From Zopfochytrium polystomum (Eukaryota > Chytridiomycota > Chytridiomycetes > Chytridiales > Chytridiaceae): DNA of 64,000 nucleotides. Below are positions 1 through 9,805 of this stretch, one piece after another. The stretch spans positions 62,001-126,000 of the forward strand of contig JAIVFJ010000146.1 in the NCBI GenBank assembly GCA_025765615.1, read 5' to 3'. A program made the translations under genes and the position numbers. The notes under the pieces were generated by a model. The model was not told where the DNA came from and did no database searches. It worked only from the letters and a program-made list of their open reading frames with translations. The first letter of the stretch is position 1. Every line of letters begins with the position of its first letter.

Positions 1-1
1 C

Positions 2-580
2 CCCGACGATGCCGAAGCGCTCACGCTGGCGCAAGCCGACGCGGAACTCGGCAACGTGCAAGACTATGACGCTGCCAAAAAGATCCTGCTGCGGGCCGCG
101 CCGCGAGTCTGGCCGGCTCCCAGGGCGCCGAAAAAGGGTAACCGCGCTCGCGCTGCTGCCGCGGCGACGGCGGCGGCGGCGGACGAGATTGTCGAAGTCG
201 TCGCCGCGGGGCTGGACTCCGAAACGGCGGCGGTCGTCACTGTATTGCGGCGTCGCCGCGCGAATGTGTCGGCCGACACTGCAGAGGCGTCGTCGTCGTG
301 GCACCTGACGTGGACTCCTGCGTGGCGGGTGGCGGAAGTCGGGCACGCAGACGCAGTGGCGGCGACGCAGCCCCGTCGGGACCGGAGGGCGGCGGGAGGC
401 GGCGGCGACCAGGCCAGAACGTGTGGGCTGTCGGAGGGCATCGTGCGCTTGCTGGCAGGGGAGAGCTGGGACGGCCGGCGGGGCGTGCCGACTTTGAGCG
501 TCTCAGCGGGCCAAGGGGTGCTGGTTTTGATGGGGAAAACGGAGAACTTTCTGGTGTTGGACCTGGCGGAGCTTGAATGA
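2..580 (+). CDS. 3' part of an unidentified gene (runs off the left edge)
   Basis: An open frame runs from the window edge to a stop at 578-580, so only the C-terminal ~192 residues are visible. It starts with an acidic/Ala helix-like stretch (ALTLAQADAELGNV), passes through an Arg/Ala-rich linker, and ends in a compact hydrophobic segment around GVLVLMGKTENFLVLDLAELE's first 20 residues, which looks like two beta strands. I do not recognise the family. The same beginning and the same end recur in a shortened copy at about 9258-9570, where they follow a beta-propeller-like segment. That suggests, as inference, that the complete protein is a WD40/propeller-type protein whose N-terminus lies outside the window. 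The GC-rich Arg/Ala linker may hide an intron. Confidence 0.5.
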   Translation, partial: PDDAEALTLAQADAELGNVQDYDAAKKILLRAAPRVWPAPRAPKKGNRARAAAAATAAAADEIVEVVAAGLDSETAAVVTVLRRRRANVSADTAEASSSWHLTWTPAWRVAEVGHADAVAATQPRRDRRAAGGGGDQARTCGLSEGIVRLLAGESWDGRRGVPTLSVSAGQGVLVLMGKTENFLVLDLAELE

Positions 581-1029
581 TCGAGCGGGTGGATTTTGCA
601 CTTCTTGTTCTGTTCCCCCTTCATTCATGTAATGATAGAATCTATATGTGCTTGCAACACAACCAGATACAAGACCGGGCCACTCACTAGGTGATGGGTG
701 CACCACAAAGGCAAAAAAAAGAATAAAAAAAATACGAATTGGTGGGCACCCAGCGCTGCCTCAAACCCAGGCAACGACCGACGCACTGTATTTCTTCCGC
801 TTTCCTAATATTCGGAAAACCCCGGCTCATCCTGGTTACCCGCTTGGGTGATGATGAAGATGGCTTCTTACAAGCGCAAAGCACTGACCAGCCTGTCGAT
901 GGGGATGTTGGGCGTGTGGCTGGGAGTAAACATAGAAAGGTTGGAGGGCGGGGGGAAAAAAAAAGAAAATAAATAATAAAGTTTAGCATCGAAGGTACCC
1001 TCTCGGCCACCCCTCCCACCCTGCTTTAT
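581..1029. other. intergenic, convergent 3' ends
   Basis: No gene seen. This AT-richer stretch lies between the stop of the left-edge gene (+) and that of the RING gene (-). It has A-rich tracts near 715-731 and 955-980. Overlapping AATAAA-like words near 968-980 (+) and at the RING gene stop (TAAATAAAG read on the minus strand, 1025-1033) could serve as polyadenylation signals. Confidence 0.5.
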
Positions 1030-2490
1030 TTACCGCAAAGGCGTCCGCCGGCAGTGCGGGCACGTTGGCGCGCCGTACACGCAGCGGTCGCGCCACCGGT
1101 CGACGCACGCGCCGCAGACCAGCTGGTTGCAGCACTCGAGCGTCTGGGCGGCGCGCACCGTGTCGAAGCACACGACGCACTCGAGCGCGCTCGCCGCCGC
1201 GGCGGCCAAATCGTCGCCGCCTGAAAAGCCGCCGCTAACGGGCACGCCGCCGTCCTCGAGGAGATGATCGAATGCGGCCGCCGGCGCCGCCGCCTCCTCG
1301 TACGCGGGGGTCGGCGAGCCGGCGCCGTTGCCGCCGTCCGCGCGTTCGCCGGCCGAGTTTGCAGCAAAGCACGCCTCGCACTCGTCATAGTCGCACCGCT
1401 CGCATCGAAAGCTAACCACGAGCGCGCTCTTGAAGCACACGTCGCACCTGACGTCGGCGTGGTCGACTTGGCGCTTCGCGAGCGGGTGAGCGTGCGGTTT
1501 CCTCGCGAGGTCGGAGCCGGTGCCGAGGAGGCAGTAGTAGCACTCGATGTGCGGGCATCGGGGCTCCGTGCAGTGGAAGAGCGAGATGACGCCGACGGAG
1601 CGGCAGATGGCGCAGTGGGACTGGCCGCGGGCCCCTGGCGGGTTGCGGGCGAGCGGGTGCGGGTGGCGGGGCAGGGCGGCGGAGGAGTTGCGGAGCCGAT
1701 GGACAATGTGGTGGCAGTGGTCGCACTCGCGGTACGGGCAGGTTTTGCACCGGAAGTGGTCTTGGACGTCCGGGCGACGGCAGCCGTCGCAGGTCACCGG
1801 CGGGTCGGTGGGGGCGCTGCGGATGAGGTGCGAGTGCACGGGGTGCGGGTGAGGGAGGACCATCAGGCGGGAGCCTGATTTGGCGACGCAGTTGGAGCAC
1901 TCGACGTAGTCGTCTGGGCAGACGATGCAGGTGTAAGAGGATGATGGGGATGCGAGAAGGGCGGCGTCGGGGCTGATTGCTGTCCCCGCTGCCGGCGCAG
2001 GGAAGGCAGATTGAGACGGTGACGAAAGAGGAGGCGAGGAGGAAAGGGACAAGGACGACCCAGGTTGCGCTTTCGGCTCTGAGGAAAGACGCGATGAGGG
2101 TGAGGGCAGCGACTTCGGGTGGTACAAGGAGGGAGTCCGGGTTACTCTGAAGCAGATGCTGCAAGTCGCCCAGTCGATGGTCTGCCGGACGAGAGGGTGC
2201 GGGTGGGAGGGCAAAGGAGCTGCTGCTTGGTGTGATGATGCTCCTGCACCCCAAGCCGCAGCAGCAGATGATCCGGGGTTGTTGCTGTTGCTTGCCGCAT
2301 CGACACCATTGCCAGCACCAGCAGCAGCAGCAGCGGCCGTCGTCGTCGTCGCCGTCTTCGTCGAAGTCTCTGGGCGGCGAGTGTCCACCGCCACTAGCGA
2401 CTCTGCAGCCGCCGACGCCACCGCGCCAAGACGCTGCTGCTGCTGCTGCTGCGTGTTGTGCTCACCGTCTTCGTCTTTGGCCGCGGGCAT
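1030..2490 (-). CDS. zinc-module (DC1/C1-like) and RING-finger protein
   Basis: A single open frame of 486 codons read from the first ATG at 2490; an upstream TTG is ignored. The N-terminal third is Gln/Ala/Thr/Ser-rich and probably disordered. Cys/His modules follow, each opening with an HPHPL-type motif and then C-x2-C ... F-x-C-x2-C-x-Y-x-E-C-x2-C. This spacing recalls DC1/C1-like zinc modules. About four are visible; the first is split by a Ser/Pro-rich stretch that could be an unspliced intron. The last ~50 residues form a C3HC4-like RING (CVVCFD ... CCNQLVCGAC ... CPHC). Known biology: RINGs of this type are usually E3 ubiquitin ligases, and DC1 modules bind zinc and sometimes lipid. 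The cellular role is inference. The stop overlaps a possible poly(A) signal. Confidence 0.75.
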   Translation of the reverse strand: MPAAKDEDGEHNTQQQQQQRLGAVASAAAESLVAVDTRRPETSTKTATTTTAAAAAAGAGNGVDAASNSNNPGSSAAAAWGAGASSHQAAAPLPSHPHPLVRQTIDWATCSICFRVTRTPSLYHPKSLPSPSSRLSSEPKAQPGSSLSLSSSPPLSSPSQSAFPAPAAGTAISPDAALLASPSSSYTCIVCPDDYVECSNCVAKSGSRLMVLPHPHPVHSHLIRSAPTDPPVTCDGCRRPDVQDHFRCKTCPYRECDHCHHIVHRLRNSSAALPRHPHPLARNPPGARGQSHCAICRSVGVISLFHCTEPRCPHIECYYCLLGTGSDLARKPHAHPLAKRQVDHADVRCDVCFKSALVVSFRCERCDYDECEACFAANSAGERADGGNGAGSPTPAYEEAAAPAAAFDHLLEDGGVPVSGGFSGGDDLAAAAASALECVVCFDTVRAAQTLECCNQLVCGACVDRWRDRCVYGAPTCPHCRRTPLR

Positions 2491-3450
2491 TCGTTGGGGA
2501 GGCTGGCTCGTTGACAAGGCAACCCTCTCAAACTATGGCCTGCTTTTCGCATGTCGCGGAACCAATTCCGCAACAACGCGAGTTGAGTTCCCGGTTTGTG
2601 GCATTTTGCAAACGGGGAAGGCAGTATTACAACAAATAATAATCAATGACACGGCCAGTGCCGAGTAGTCCGATTGGGGGGGAGCCTCGCCGGACGCTGT
2701 GTGCGACCCTCGCGCCCTTTGCCCGCAGGCGGCAATCGAACGTATGTGCTGCAAGTTTTGTTTGAGCGACATTTCCGCCCGTTCGAATCCTTCGGAGGAC
2801 CTGGAAATCGATGGTTGATGAGCCTAATAACACCTTTTTCTCACCAACGCTGTTGCAGGACGCTTCCTTGCGGAGCCGCAAAGGATAATTGAGCGTGAGC
2901 GAATTTATTCATGCGGACTCCAAACGTGCAATCGCCTTCAAACACAAATAGGCTGCAAGTGTCACGGAATAATCCCTGAATCCCTTGTCTTCCGCTGAAC
3001 CACTGAACCTTTGCCTCAAAACTCTGTTTGCCTCAATTCCGCTTCAGCCTCCTTTCATATTGCCTCAAAAACTTTAGGCCCTACAAAAGGCCTCTTTCCT
3101 CAATAGAAAAGTCTAGCTTCCACGTCACTACCTCCGTACCGTTCCGTCGGGTCATTTATCCTTACAGCAAGCATGGAGATAATAGTCAGCGAAAATGATG
3201 TTTGCAAAACGATTCCTCCCTCCGGGCTTGATGCAGATTGTTCATCTAGGCCTGTGCGCTTGTTTTTCCCTTCAGCCAAGGCCGGGCACCGGGGACGCCT
3301 GCGCCGAGGGGAATACCCTCGAGCTCGCGCGGCGATTGTTGTTGCTGTTGCTGCTGCTGTCCTGTGGACGTCGCCGATGCCTCCTGGCCGCTCGTTGGAT
3401 TCTGCCGCGTCGTCGGCTGCTGTTGCTGCTGCTGCTGTTGCGGCAACCGG
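2491..3450. other. intergenic / possible 3' extension of the next gene
   Basis: No clear gene. A CAG/CAA-type repeat (read on the minus strand) lies at about 3335-3445. It would encode two Gln runs in a frame different from that of the gene ending at 3451, so an extra 3' exon or a frame break of that gene is possible. The rest shows no coding signature. Confidence 0.4.
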
Positions 3451-4243
3451 CTAGTCACAAGGGCGCTCAGAGCTTCCTTCCTGCTGTCGCTGTTCCGCTG
3501 CAGGCACTGGCGCAGTCGTTCCAGCCTGCGCGTTCGGCAGGGCATTGATTTTCGGCTGCTGATCCTGCTGCTGCGACTGCGTCTGCCCATCGACCGACGG
3601 CGTCGCGGCGGACCCCGTCGAACCACCTCCACCACACAGAACGTCGGCCGTCTCGGCACCTCGGCTCGTTCCCTGCCGCTCCATCACCGCGCGGCTCGTC
3701 TGCCGGCAGGTCAATTCCTTTTGGAACTCGCGCGTTGTTTCCGCGCAGACATTTGAAGGAGGGGGGCTCCTACAACTCATCCTTGATCCACGATGCCAGA
3801 GCTGAGGACTTCGATAATTTCTACCTGAGGCGGAGCGCCGCTCTTCCGTTTGATGTGGAGAAAGGGGAACCATGTGGGAGCAAATCAAAAAGAAGGACAC
3901 GACAAGTAGTCGAAGAGAAAAAAAAGCAATAGAATGAGAGGGGAAAGTCGCGTGTGTTAAAAAAACTACCATACCGAAAGCGACTCTCCTCCAGTTTGCC
4001 AAAGTCCTTAGTTATGGGTAAGGCAAGCACTTCCATGCCACCGACAATCTCCGACACCACCGCAGCTCCAGGATCGATCGAAGCCGGGTGCCAGTTGGGT
4101 TCAAAGATTACAGTCATGGCGAATTTCCTTGCGCGGCCAGCGATCCACTTCGCGACTTCCGTGGGGGCGGGGGCACGGTCTGGCGGGATTGCCCTCGAAC
4201 TCACGATGGTACCGCTCATTGGTGGCTCATTCTTCAAGTTCAT
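3451..4243 (-). CDS. unidentified two-exon protein with Gln-rich tail
   Basis: Exon 1 is 4243-3970 and exon 2 is 3824-3451, separated by a 145-nt intron with GTAGTT donor and CTCAG acceptor. The phase closes exactly, giving 215 codons. The N-terminal half has an ordered look (PTEVAKWIAGRARKFAMTV, then an alternating hydrophobic stretch ending GGMEVLALPI). The C-terminal half is Ser/Arg/Gln-rich with a short Q run. I do not recognise the family. Translation could also start at the second ATG nine codons in. It is divergently arranged with the broken HSP70-like gene, whose start is about 310 bp away, so the two may once have shared a promoter. The intron closure is the main argument that this is a real gene. 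Confidence 0.5.
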
Positions 4244-5055
4244 TCCATTCGTTTTTTTGCTTATTTTTTCGTTGGGTTGCTGCGCTCAAGAAGACAAAAT
4301 GAACTCCAGTCTGTTTTTATAAAGATTGGACGTGCACTTGCACTCAGTCACTGGATCACTTCCAAAACCGTTGAAAATGAAACAATACTTGCGACAAGGG
4401 TTTTGGAAGTGCTCCGCTTGCACCTGATATCGCACTTCACTTTGCACTTCCACACTTGCACTGCATGGGGAAAAAAAAAGCTTCCTCGACTTAAATGCCT
4501 GCGCTTTCGTGTGGAAATCAAAAAACAAATCAGACTCTTTTCAGTCCAACAATGCTGGGCGAAGACGCTGCCATTTTCACGGACCAGCTCTACTCGGCGA
4601 AGAAGCAGAAGGTCATTGTGACCATCGACTTTGGCACATCGGAATTTGGGTAAGGCATATGGGTGGGGGAGGGAGCGGGGGAAGTAAGGAGAATGTGAAG
4701 GAGGACGAGCAGGTGTCGGAAGGTAGGGAGCACCAGGAGATTACTATTTGATTCTATTGAGCGTAAGGGTGCGCAGGTGGGTTGCGTTCATTGCGCGAAG
4801 GGCATCGTCGAACCACCGCGACGGCCTGGGGGGGTCGATGGCTTCTTCAATATTCTTTCTTTCACCATGAGTGTGTTGCACAGGCCAACATGTCTCTATG
4901 CTCTGCCCACCACTCACATATGGCAAACGCTCGCTGATTACTTCGCCGTCCCCCTACCCAGTTTTGCTTTCGCGTTCACGAAGCCGGGCGAGCGTTTGGA
5001 CCCAAGAGCGGATGTTTTTTCAAACAGGTAAGTTCGGAGAAAGTGACCTTCTCTC

Positions 5056-5056
<1 letters not shown>

Positions 5057-5133
<77 letters not shown>
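5057..5133. repeat. (CT)n microsatellite
   Basis: An almost pure CT dinucleotide tract with one GT interruption, inside intron 1 of the HSP70-like pseudogene. Confidence 0.95.
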
Positions 5134-5136
<3 letters not shown>

Positions 5137-5288
5137 CTGCACTCGCTTTTCGTCCCAATGCTATCTCGAGATAACAATCATTCAAAAAATACGCTCTAAA
5201 TACAAATAGGCCGTGGCCGGGAACGCACGGTGGAAAGACGGCCACGGCCATTGTCATGAAGGAGGATGACAGCGGCAAGCGGGAAGTA

Positions 5289-6097
5289 CAGCCAGGGGAA
5301 GAAAGTCTTCAGACACTTGGACAAAATTAAAAAAAAGGCACCAGTTCAAACCCTTTTATTCACACGTTCCAAAAAAAAGTGGGAACAGTAAAATGTGTGT
5401 AAGGGGCAGCTACCTCAATATTTGGTAGAACCACCTTTGTTTTTGATAACAGCCTTGATTCTCCTTGGCATACTTTCAACTAAACGTTGAAGGAACAAGG
5501 GGGAAATTTTGCTCCATGTGCTTGCAACTGATTTTTTCAATGCTGGAATTCCTGAGGGGCAATCCTTTTGCACTGTTAGTTTCAGGTGTTCCCAGAGATG
5601 CTCAATTGGGTTTAGATCCGGGCTTTCTGCAGGCCAGTCCAGAACTTTCAATCCACGTTTCTGAAACCATTGTCCCACTTTTCACTGCTTTGTGAGCTGG
5701 TGCATTGTCTTGCTGATAGATGATATTGGCAGTCACATCCTGTTGGTAGTCCATTTTTCTATCCATATAGTCCAGAAAACCCTCAAACTCCACATCCAGA
5801 ATGTCAAGATACTTGGATGAGTTGAGTCTGCCGTAAATGAACAAAAAGCATCCAGGGTTCAAACCCATGAAACAACCCCAAATAGAGAAAGATTCCCAAC
5901 CGCTCTTGCATGAACCTTGCAAGCACTTTTTCATCATACTTTCCCCAGCTCTCCTCCATACACGGACCTTGCCCAGCTTGCCAGTTTCGAAAGTTGCCTC
6001 GTCAGTCCAGATAACTTTGGCCCAATCCTTGACGGTCCAGTCCTTATGCTTGCAAGCAAATGCCAGGCATCTTGCTTGATGCTTCGGAAATAAAAAA
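5289..6097 (-). mobile_element. Tc1/mariner-like element, 5'-truncated
   Basis: An ~810-bp insertion in exon 2 of the HSP70-like gene. The left (3') end begins TA-CAG and carries ACACTTGGACAAAATTA, resembling a Tc1 inverted-repeat core. The right end has no matching inverted repeat, so the element lacks its 5' end. It encodes the catalytic half of a Tc1-type transposase on the minus strand (see next entry). The element is non-autonomous and dead. Confidence 0.85.
5415..6095 (-). pseudogene. Tc1-type transposase fragment, frameshifted
   Basis: The readable protein covers the DDE nuclease domain. The first Asp lies in VIWTDEATFETG, the second in YQQDNAPAHKA, and the last acidic residue in SPDLNPIEHLWEHLK (the D-34-E spacing typical of Tc1). 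The N-terminal paired-like helix-turn-helix DNA-binding region is missing because the element is cut at ~6095. A one-base frame break near 5680 separates the second and third catalytic segments. The C-terminus ends normally with IKNKGGSTKY. No intact partner copy is seen in the window. Confidence 0.88.
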
Positions 6098-7262
6098 GGC
6101 AAGTGGGAAGTACTGTCAATCGGGGAACAAGCTGTGCTTGCAGTGTCCAATATGCGCCCGACCGACCGGAAAAAGCACTTTTTCGTCCGCCATTTCAAGA
6201 TGCAGCTTTACGAACCAACCACGAACGTTCGATTAATGATTAAAGATTCCCACTCGTCCATAAAACTCAAGGCCGTCGACGTCATTGGCGGCTTGCTTGG
6301 ACACATCAAGGGCGGTATGTACCTGTTTAATATCTTGCTCTCGCTCTGAGTCTACTGCTGTCGCTCCATTTAACGTGTAAAAAAAAAAGCCTCCCTCAAA
6401 CAGGTCAGGCTTGCGACTCGTGCAACCATCAATGAAGACGACATCTTGTGGGTGGTTACTGTGCCGGCCATCTGGCGGGAGGGCGCCAAGAAGCTGATGC
6501 GCGAGGCAGCCGAGACTGGCGGGCTGATTCGGTCCGGCAACAGCGCTTCATTGCTCTTTGCTCTAGAGCCAGAGGCCGCGTCAATGTGGTGCCTTACGAA
6601 CTCACAGCTGGCCGCCGAAAAGGGCAACACCATTGTCGTTGCGGACTGCGGGGGCGGCACAATCGACGTGACCGTTCACACGATTGTCGATGCGAGTGAA
6701 ACAACGGTCAAAGAGGGTACTTCCATTCCCGCCCCCCCCCCCCCCCCCCCACCAAACCCTTCCCTCCTTTTCCCCTCTGCACCTCTTCTCATGCTTCAAT
6801 GCGCCTTCACCGTCAAGCTTGCTCACGGTTTTTTCCAGCTGTGCCCTGCGGCGGAGGTGATTTTGGCTCCCATGAGATCAACAAGCAGTTTTTCAAGCTA
6901 ATGAACGATGTCGTGGGAAGATTGGCGATTTCTGAATTCGAGAAGAAGCATCCGGCAGTTTGGGTTGAGCTAGAGAACGCGTGGGAAAAGGCGAAATGCA
7001 CGTTCACCGGCAGCGAGAACACAGCTGTCACTCTGCCGTCGGAGATTGCACGGCATTTTGGTCGGTATTTTATTCGCCATCCTGGCCCTTGCAATAACCT
7101 TTGTTATGCATAAACCCAAAGAGCGGAACTGTGCCGATTACAACAAGATGCACAGCGGAAATTTTGTGATTGAGGACGACCGCCTTTACATACAACCAGC
7201 GGACATGATGAAGCTCTTCGCGCCGGCCATTCAGACGACCGTGGCTTACATCAGAGACACGT

Positions 7263-7626
7263 CCATACCTCTCAAAGAACCACTTTGCCATCTCCTCCTC
7301 GCTCAATCCCTCGGGCTGATTGCCAAAGTGCGCCCACGCATACACGGGTGTGTTTGGCCCTGATCGTCAAGGCGGGGAAGGCGGCATTGTCAAAGGCATC
7401 TTTGAAGGTGATGGAGAGATTGAAGATGTCGCTATCGCGGATGGCGTCGGCCACCGAGACGGCGGTGGCCAGCGGACCGAGGGCGGCGGCGGCGTCGGCG
7501 AGGGTGGCCGGGCCGCGCGAATCGCTCAGGAGGACGCGGTACCCGGCGGACGGCGTGGTGCGCGACAATCGAGTTGATGTTACCGTGGCCGATGATCCCG
7601 ATGGTTGTGGGCTTTGTCGTCGCCAT
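7263..7626 (-). pseudogene. NAD(P)-binding oxidoreductase, copy 1 (internal deletion)
   Basis: Starts at ATG 7626 with a Rossmann motif (TIGIIGHGNIN), then breaks frame within ~30 codons because two bases are missing relative to copy 2. A second frame continues with YRVLLSDSRGPATLADAAAA, resembling the F420-dependent NADP reductase family. About 300 bp present in copy 2 (11245-12017) are deleted here; sequence jumps from the AAFPA segment to the near-C-terminal GLSEEEMAKWFFE segment. The fragment then runs directly into the truncated HSP70-like gene. It is clearly non-functional. Family assignment rests on the GxGxxN/G turn and overall pattern. Confidence 0.8.
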
Positions 7627-8814
7627 GGCGCTACTGGTTGTATTTATAGGACGCTGTGCTGCTGAATGTGCGCTGGGGGAGGATGGACCTGGCCTCTTAT
7701 TTCAATACTGAATCTGCCGGGCTGATCGCGTGCTCCTTACAAATTCGCAATTGTAATATTGATATTGCGGAGGCCACACTTCCAAACCCGCAACAAACAA
7801 GCTTACTTGTTGTTTGTGGAAGCCTCCTAGTAATGACAAGCAGCACATCCGTCCGGCGGTCTAGCACGCGCCTTTTCGCAACCAACGCGAAGTCCGCTGA
7901 ACCACTCAAACAGCAACATTGACAACAACAACAACAACAACAACAACGACAACTGCAAGTTCTCGGTCTCTCACGCAATTGGAACGACGAGGAAAGAATC
8001 ACTTCTCGCAAACTCGGAACATGCTGATCAACATACACCTCTTCACACATCGCCAGCTCGCCTCAGGATGAGTAAGGTGTCGCAGCCGACAACGCTTTAC
8101 AAGAGCCTCACTCCATATCCAACTTCTCAATATTAAGGTGAAGCTGCTTTCGGGCCCGGATTCGCGGATTATCAGCAGGCGTGGAGTTTGCTGTGCCACA
8201 AACTTCGCGCCGCCACTGATTCGCCTACTCGATTCGCTTTCAACAGGTGCCCCTCTCAGCGGCTGAGTCTGCGATTAGTTGTTTGTTATCTCAGGGAATG
8301 TTCCGAGTGTTCGTGTGCCCGAGTGATGGTGGCAAAATACGGCAAAAGCGAGCTTGACTGTTTCACTTTCGATTGGCATCCGTGCATTCCTGCTGGGGAT
8401 TGATTGCAAGGTCAGGGCGACAACCGCTGACAATTCGTACCCAACTTCTGTGACAATTCACACAAAGCATGATTGGCAAGCAAACGAAAGCAATAAGACA
8501 CCTCGTAAATACAGCTCGGACTGAATGTGAAAACTAACTGCATCAACACTCAACCTCCTCACACGCCCGCCGCCAAAAATTCGGCGGTTGATTTTTTCTC
8601 TAAGTCCAACTGCTCAGTTGAATACAAAACAATTCTCAACCAACAATTGGTTCACATCCAACCGTTCCTGCGGAAATGGTTACTTTCCACTTTTGTGGAA
8701 AGCATGCAGTTTCCAGCTGCTTTCCATTGGTCAGCAATGATTTAGGATGAGTGCGGGATGTGAATTTAAGGTGCTGCGCGTTAGGAAGGGCTTTTAATAC
8801 GTATATTGGCAATC
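7627..8814. other. non-coding duplicated block 1
   Basis: No gene seen. A CAA-type repeat lies at ~7921-7953. Landmarks such as TTTACAAGAGC-TCACTCC (~8096), CTGTGCCACAAACTT (~8189) and CTGACAATTC-TACCCAAC (~8428) recur in the same order at 14060-14310. This, together with the oxidoreductase promoter at its left edge, marks an old segmental duplication. The right part (8520-8810) looks featureless. Confidence 0.6.
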
Positions 8815-9570
8815 ATGTATCATCCGGCTTGTTTGAGCTCCTCTGATGAAGCGTTTGTTGTGAGTGTCGACCATTTTGAGCCCTTACTGAAACGTGGGCG
8901 AACCTCTTGGACAACGATCTTCCGTGCCATCGACGACACGAATAACACAGGACAGACAGTGTGCACCAACTCGCTCGGCAAGTGGTGTTCCAGCATGAAC
9001 TTTATCCGACGGCCGCTGCTGCTGCGTCGAATCAACACTGGAGACCCCCTCCGCGAGGCCTGGTCGACCGTGGTGGGATTCACTCCTTCAATGTCCGCCA
9101 TTGACACTTCGGGCGAGAGGCTGGTGGTGATTTCAGCATCGGGGGACGTCTCGGTTCTTGACGCACAGACGGGAGGGGCCGGTCCGACACTTAGCTACCC
9201 CCTGTTTTTGGTTTCTTTCTGCGGGGAGGCTTGTACTTGACGCATTCGGCAGGTCGGTCCCAGACCCCGACGCCGAGACATTCACGCTGGACCAAGCCGA
9301 TGCAGAACTCGGAAATGTGGAGTGCTCCGACACGGCCGACAGGCTTCTGATGAGGTAACCCTGACGCGGCGGCGGCTACGCAGCCCGGTCGGGACCGGAG
9401 GGCCGGCGGCGACCTGGCCAAGACTTCCGTTGTCGGAGGTCATTGTGCGGTTGCTGGAAGGAGAGCTGGGACGGCCAGCGGAGCGTTACGGCTGGGCAGG
9501 AGGTGCTCGTTGTGATGGGGAAAACGGAGTACTTCGTGGTGGTTGAATTGGCAGATCTTGAATGGTATAG
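8815..9570 (+). pseudogene. propeller-like fragment fused to a decayed copy of the left-edge gene
   Basis: From ATG 8815 an open frame of ~140 codons includes GERLVVISASGDVSVLDAQT, a typical WD40/propeller blade. A possible intron follows (9181-9252, GT...CAG). The frame then resumes with the AE-FTL-QADAELGNV segment also found at the left edge of the window, and soon hits a stop (9357). After a ~250-bp deletion relative to the left-edge copy, the shared C-terminal segment (IVRLL, then VLVVMGKTEYFVVV) appears in another frame and reads past the normal stop. It is therefore a broken paralogue. The upstream part may preserve the N-terminal domain that the left-edge gene has outside the window. 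Confidence 0.6.
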
Positions 9571-9805
9571 GGGTGGCCTGCCAGTACCTCCAGCCAGTTG
9601 TCTAATGTGTGGTTCTCTTTGGCGCTCTATGGTCCCCCTCTCAGCTGTTCATGCCGCTGGAAGTTTCGTATTCCATGTATATCAGTAACAAGAACGGCAG
9701 GGGATCTGGAGTACGGGTAATTCGACCAAAGCAAGAAAGTAACAGTCCTCAATGAAAAAAGAGACAGGAGGCCAAAGCATAACAGCACCATCAAGCGGAC
9801 GTCAG

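Larger units (their letters stand above)
5274..6112. repeat. 15-bp direct repeats flanking the Tc1-like insertion
   Basis: GGCAAGCGGGAAGTA at 5274-5288 and GGCAAGTGGGAAGTA at 6098-6112 differ by one base. They flank the element, and both match the HSP70-like reading frame (GKREV / GKWEV), so one is a duplicate of the target. Tc1/mariner elements normally duplicate only TA. The left repeat does end in TA followed by CAG, the expected Tc1 junction, but the right junction is atypical. Confidence 0.8.
4552..7262 (+). pseudogene. HSPA12-type HSP70-like gene, interrupted and truncated
   Basis: Exons at about 4552-4649, 5210-5288 plus 6113-6314, 6404-6716, 6839-7052 and 7110-7262 read as an actin-fold HSP70 ATPase closest to the HSPA12 group. 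The first phosphate motif is IDFGTSEFG, then GGKTATAIVMKEDD, then the DILWVVTVPAIW and LALEPEAA-type segments, the second phosphate motif VADCGGGTIDVTVH, and a lid-side segment. Three defects are visible. A Tc1-like element splits exon 2. The phase between 6314 and 6404 does not close. The coding sequence stops abruptly at ~7262, where an antisense oxidoreductase fragment begins, so roughly the last third of the family's usual length is missing. Intron 1 holds a long CT repeat. HSPA12 proteins are divergent HSP70s that fungi use in stress and immune-like roles; no function is likely here. Confidence 0.8.

Noticed and set aside
3246..3659. Minus-strand frame with two long Gln runs
   Set aside because: Out of frame with the phase-closed two-exon gene ending at 3451 and otherwise Arg/Ser-rich; kept only as a note on a possible extra exon.
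7697..8050. Cys-run frame across the CAA repeat
   Set aside because: Produced by reading a trinucleotide repeat in antisense; flanks are non-coding and duplicated.
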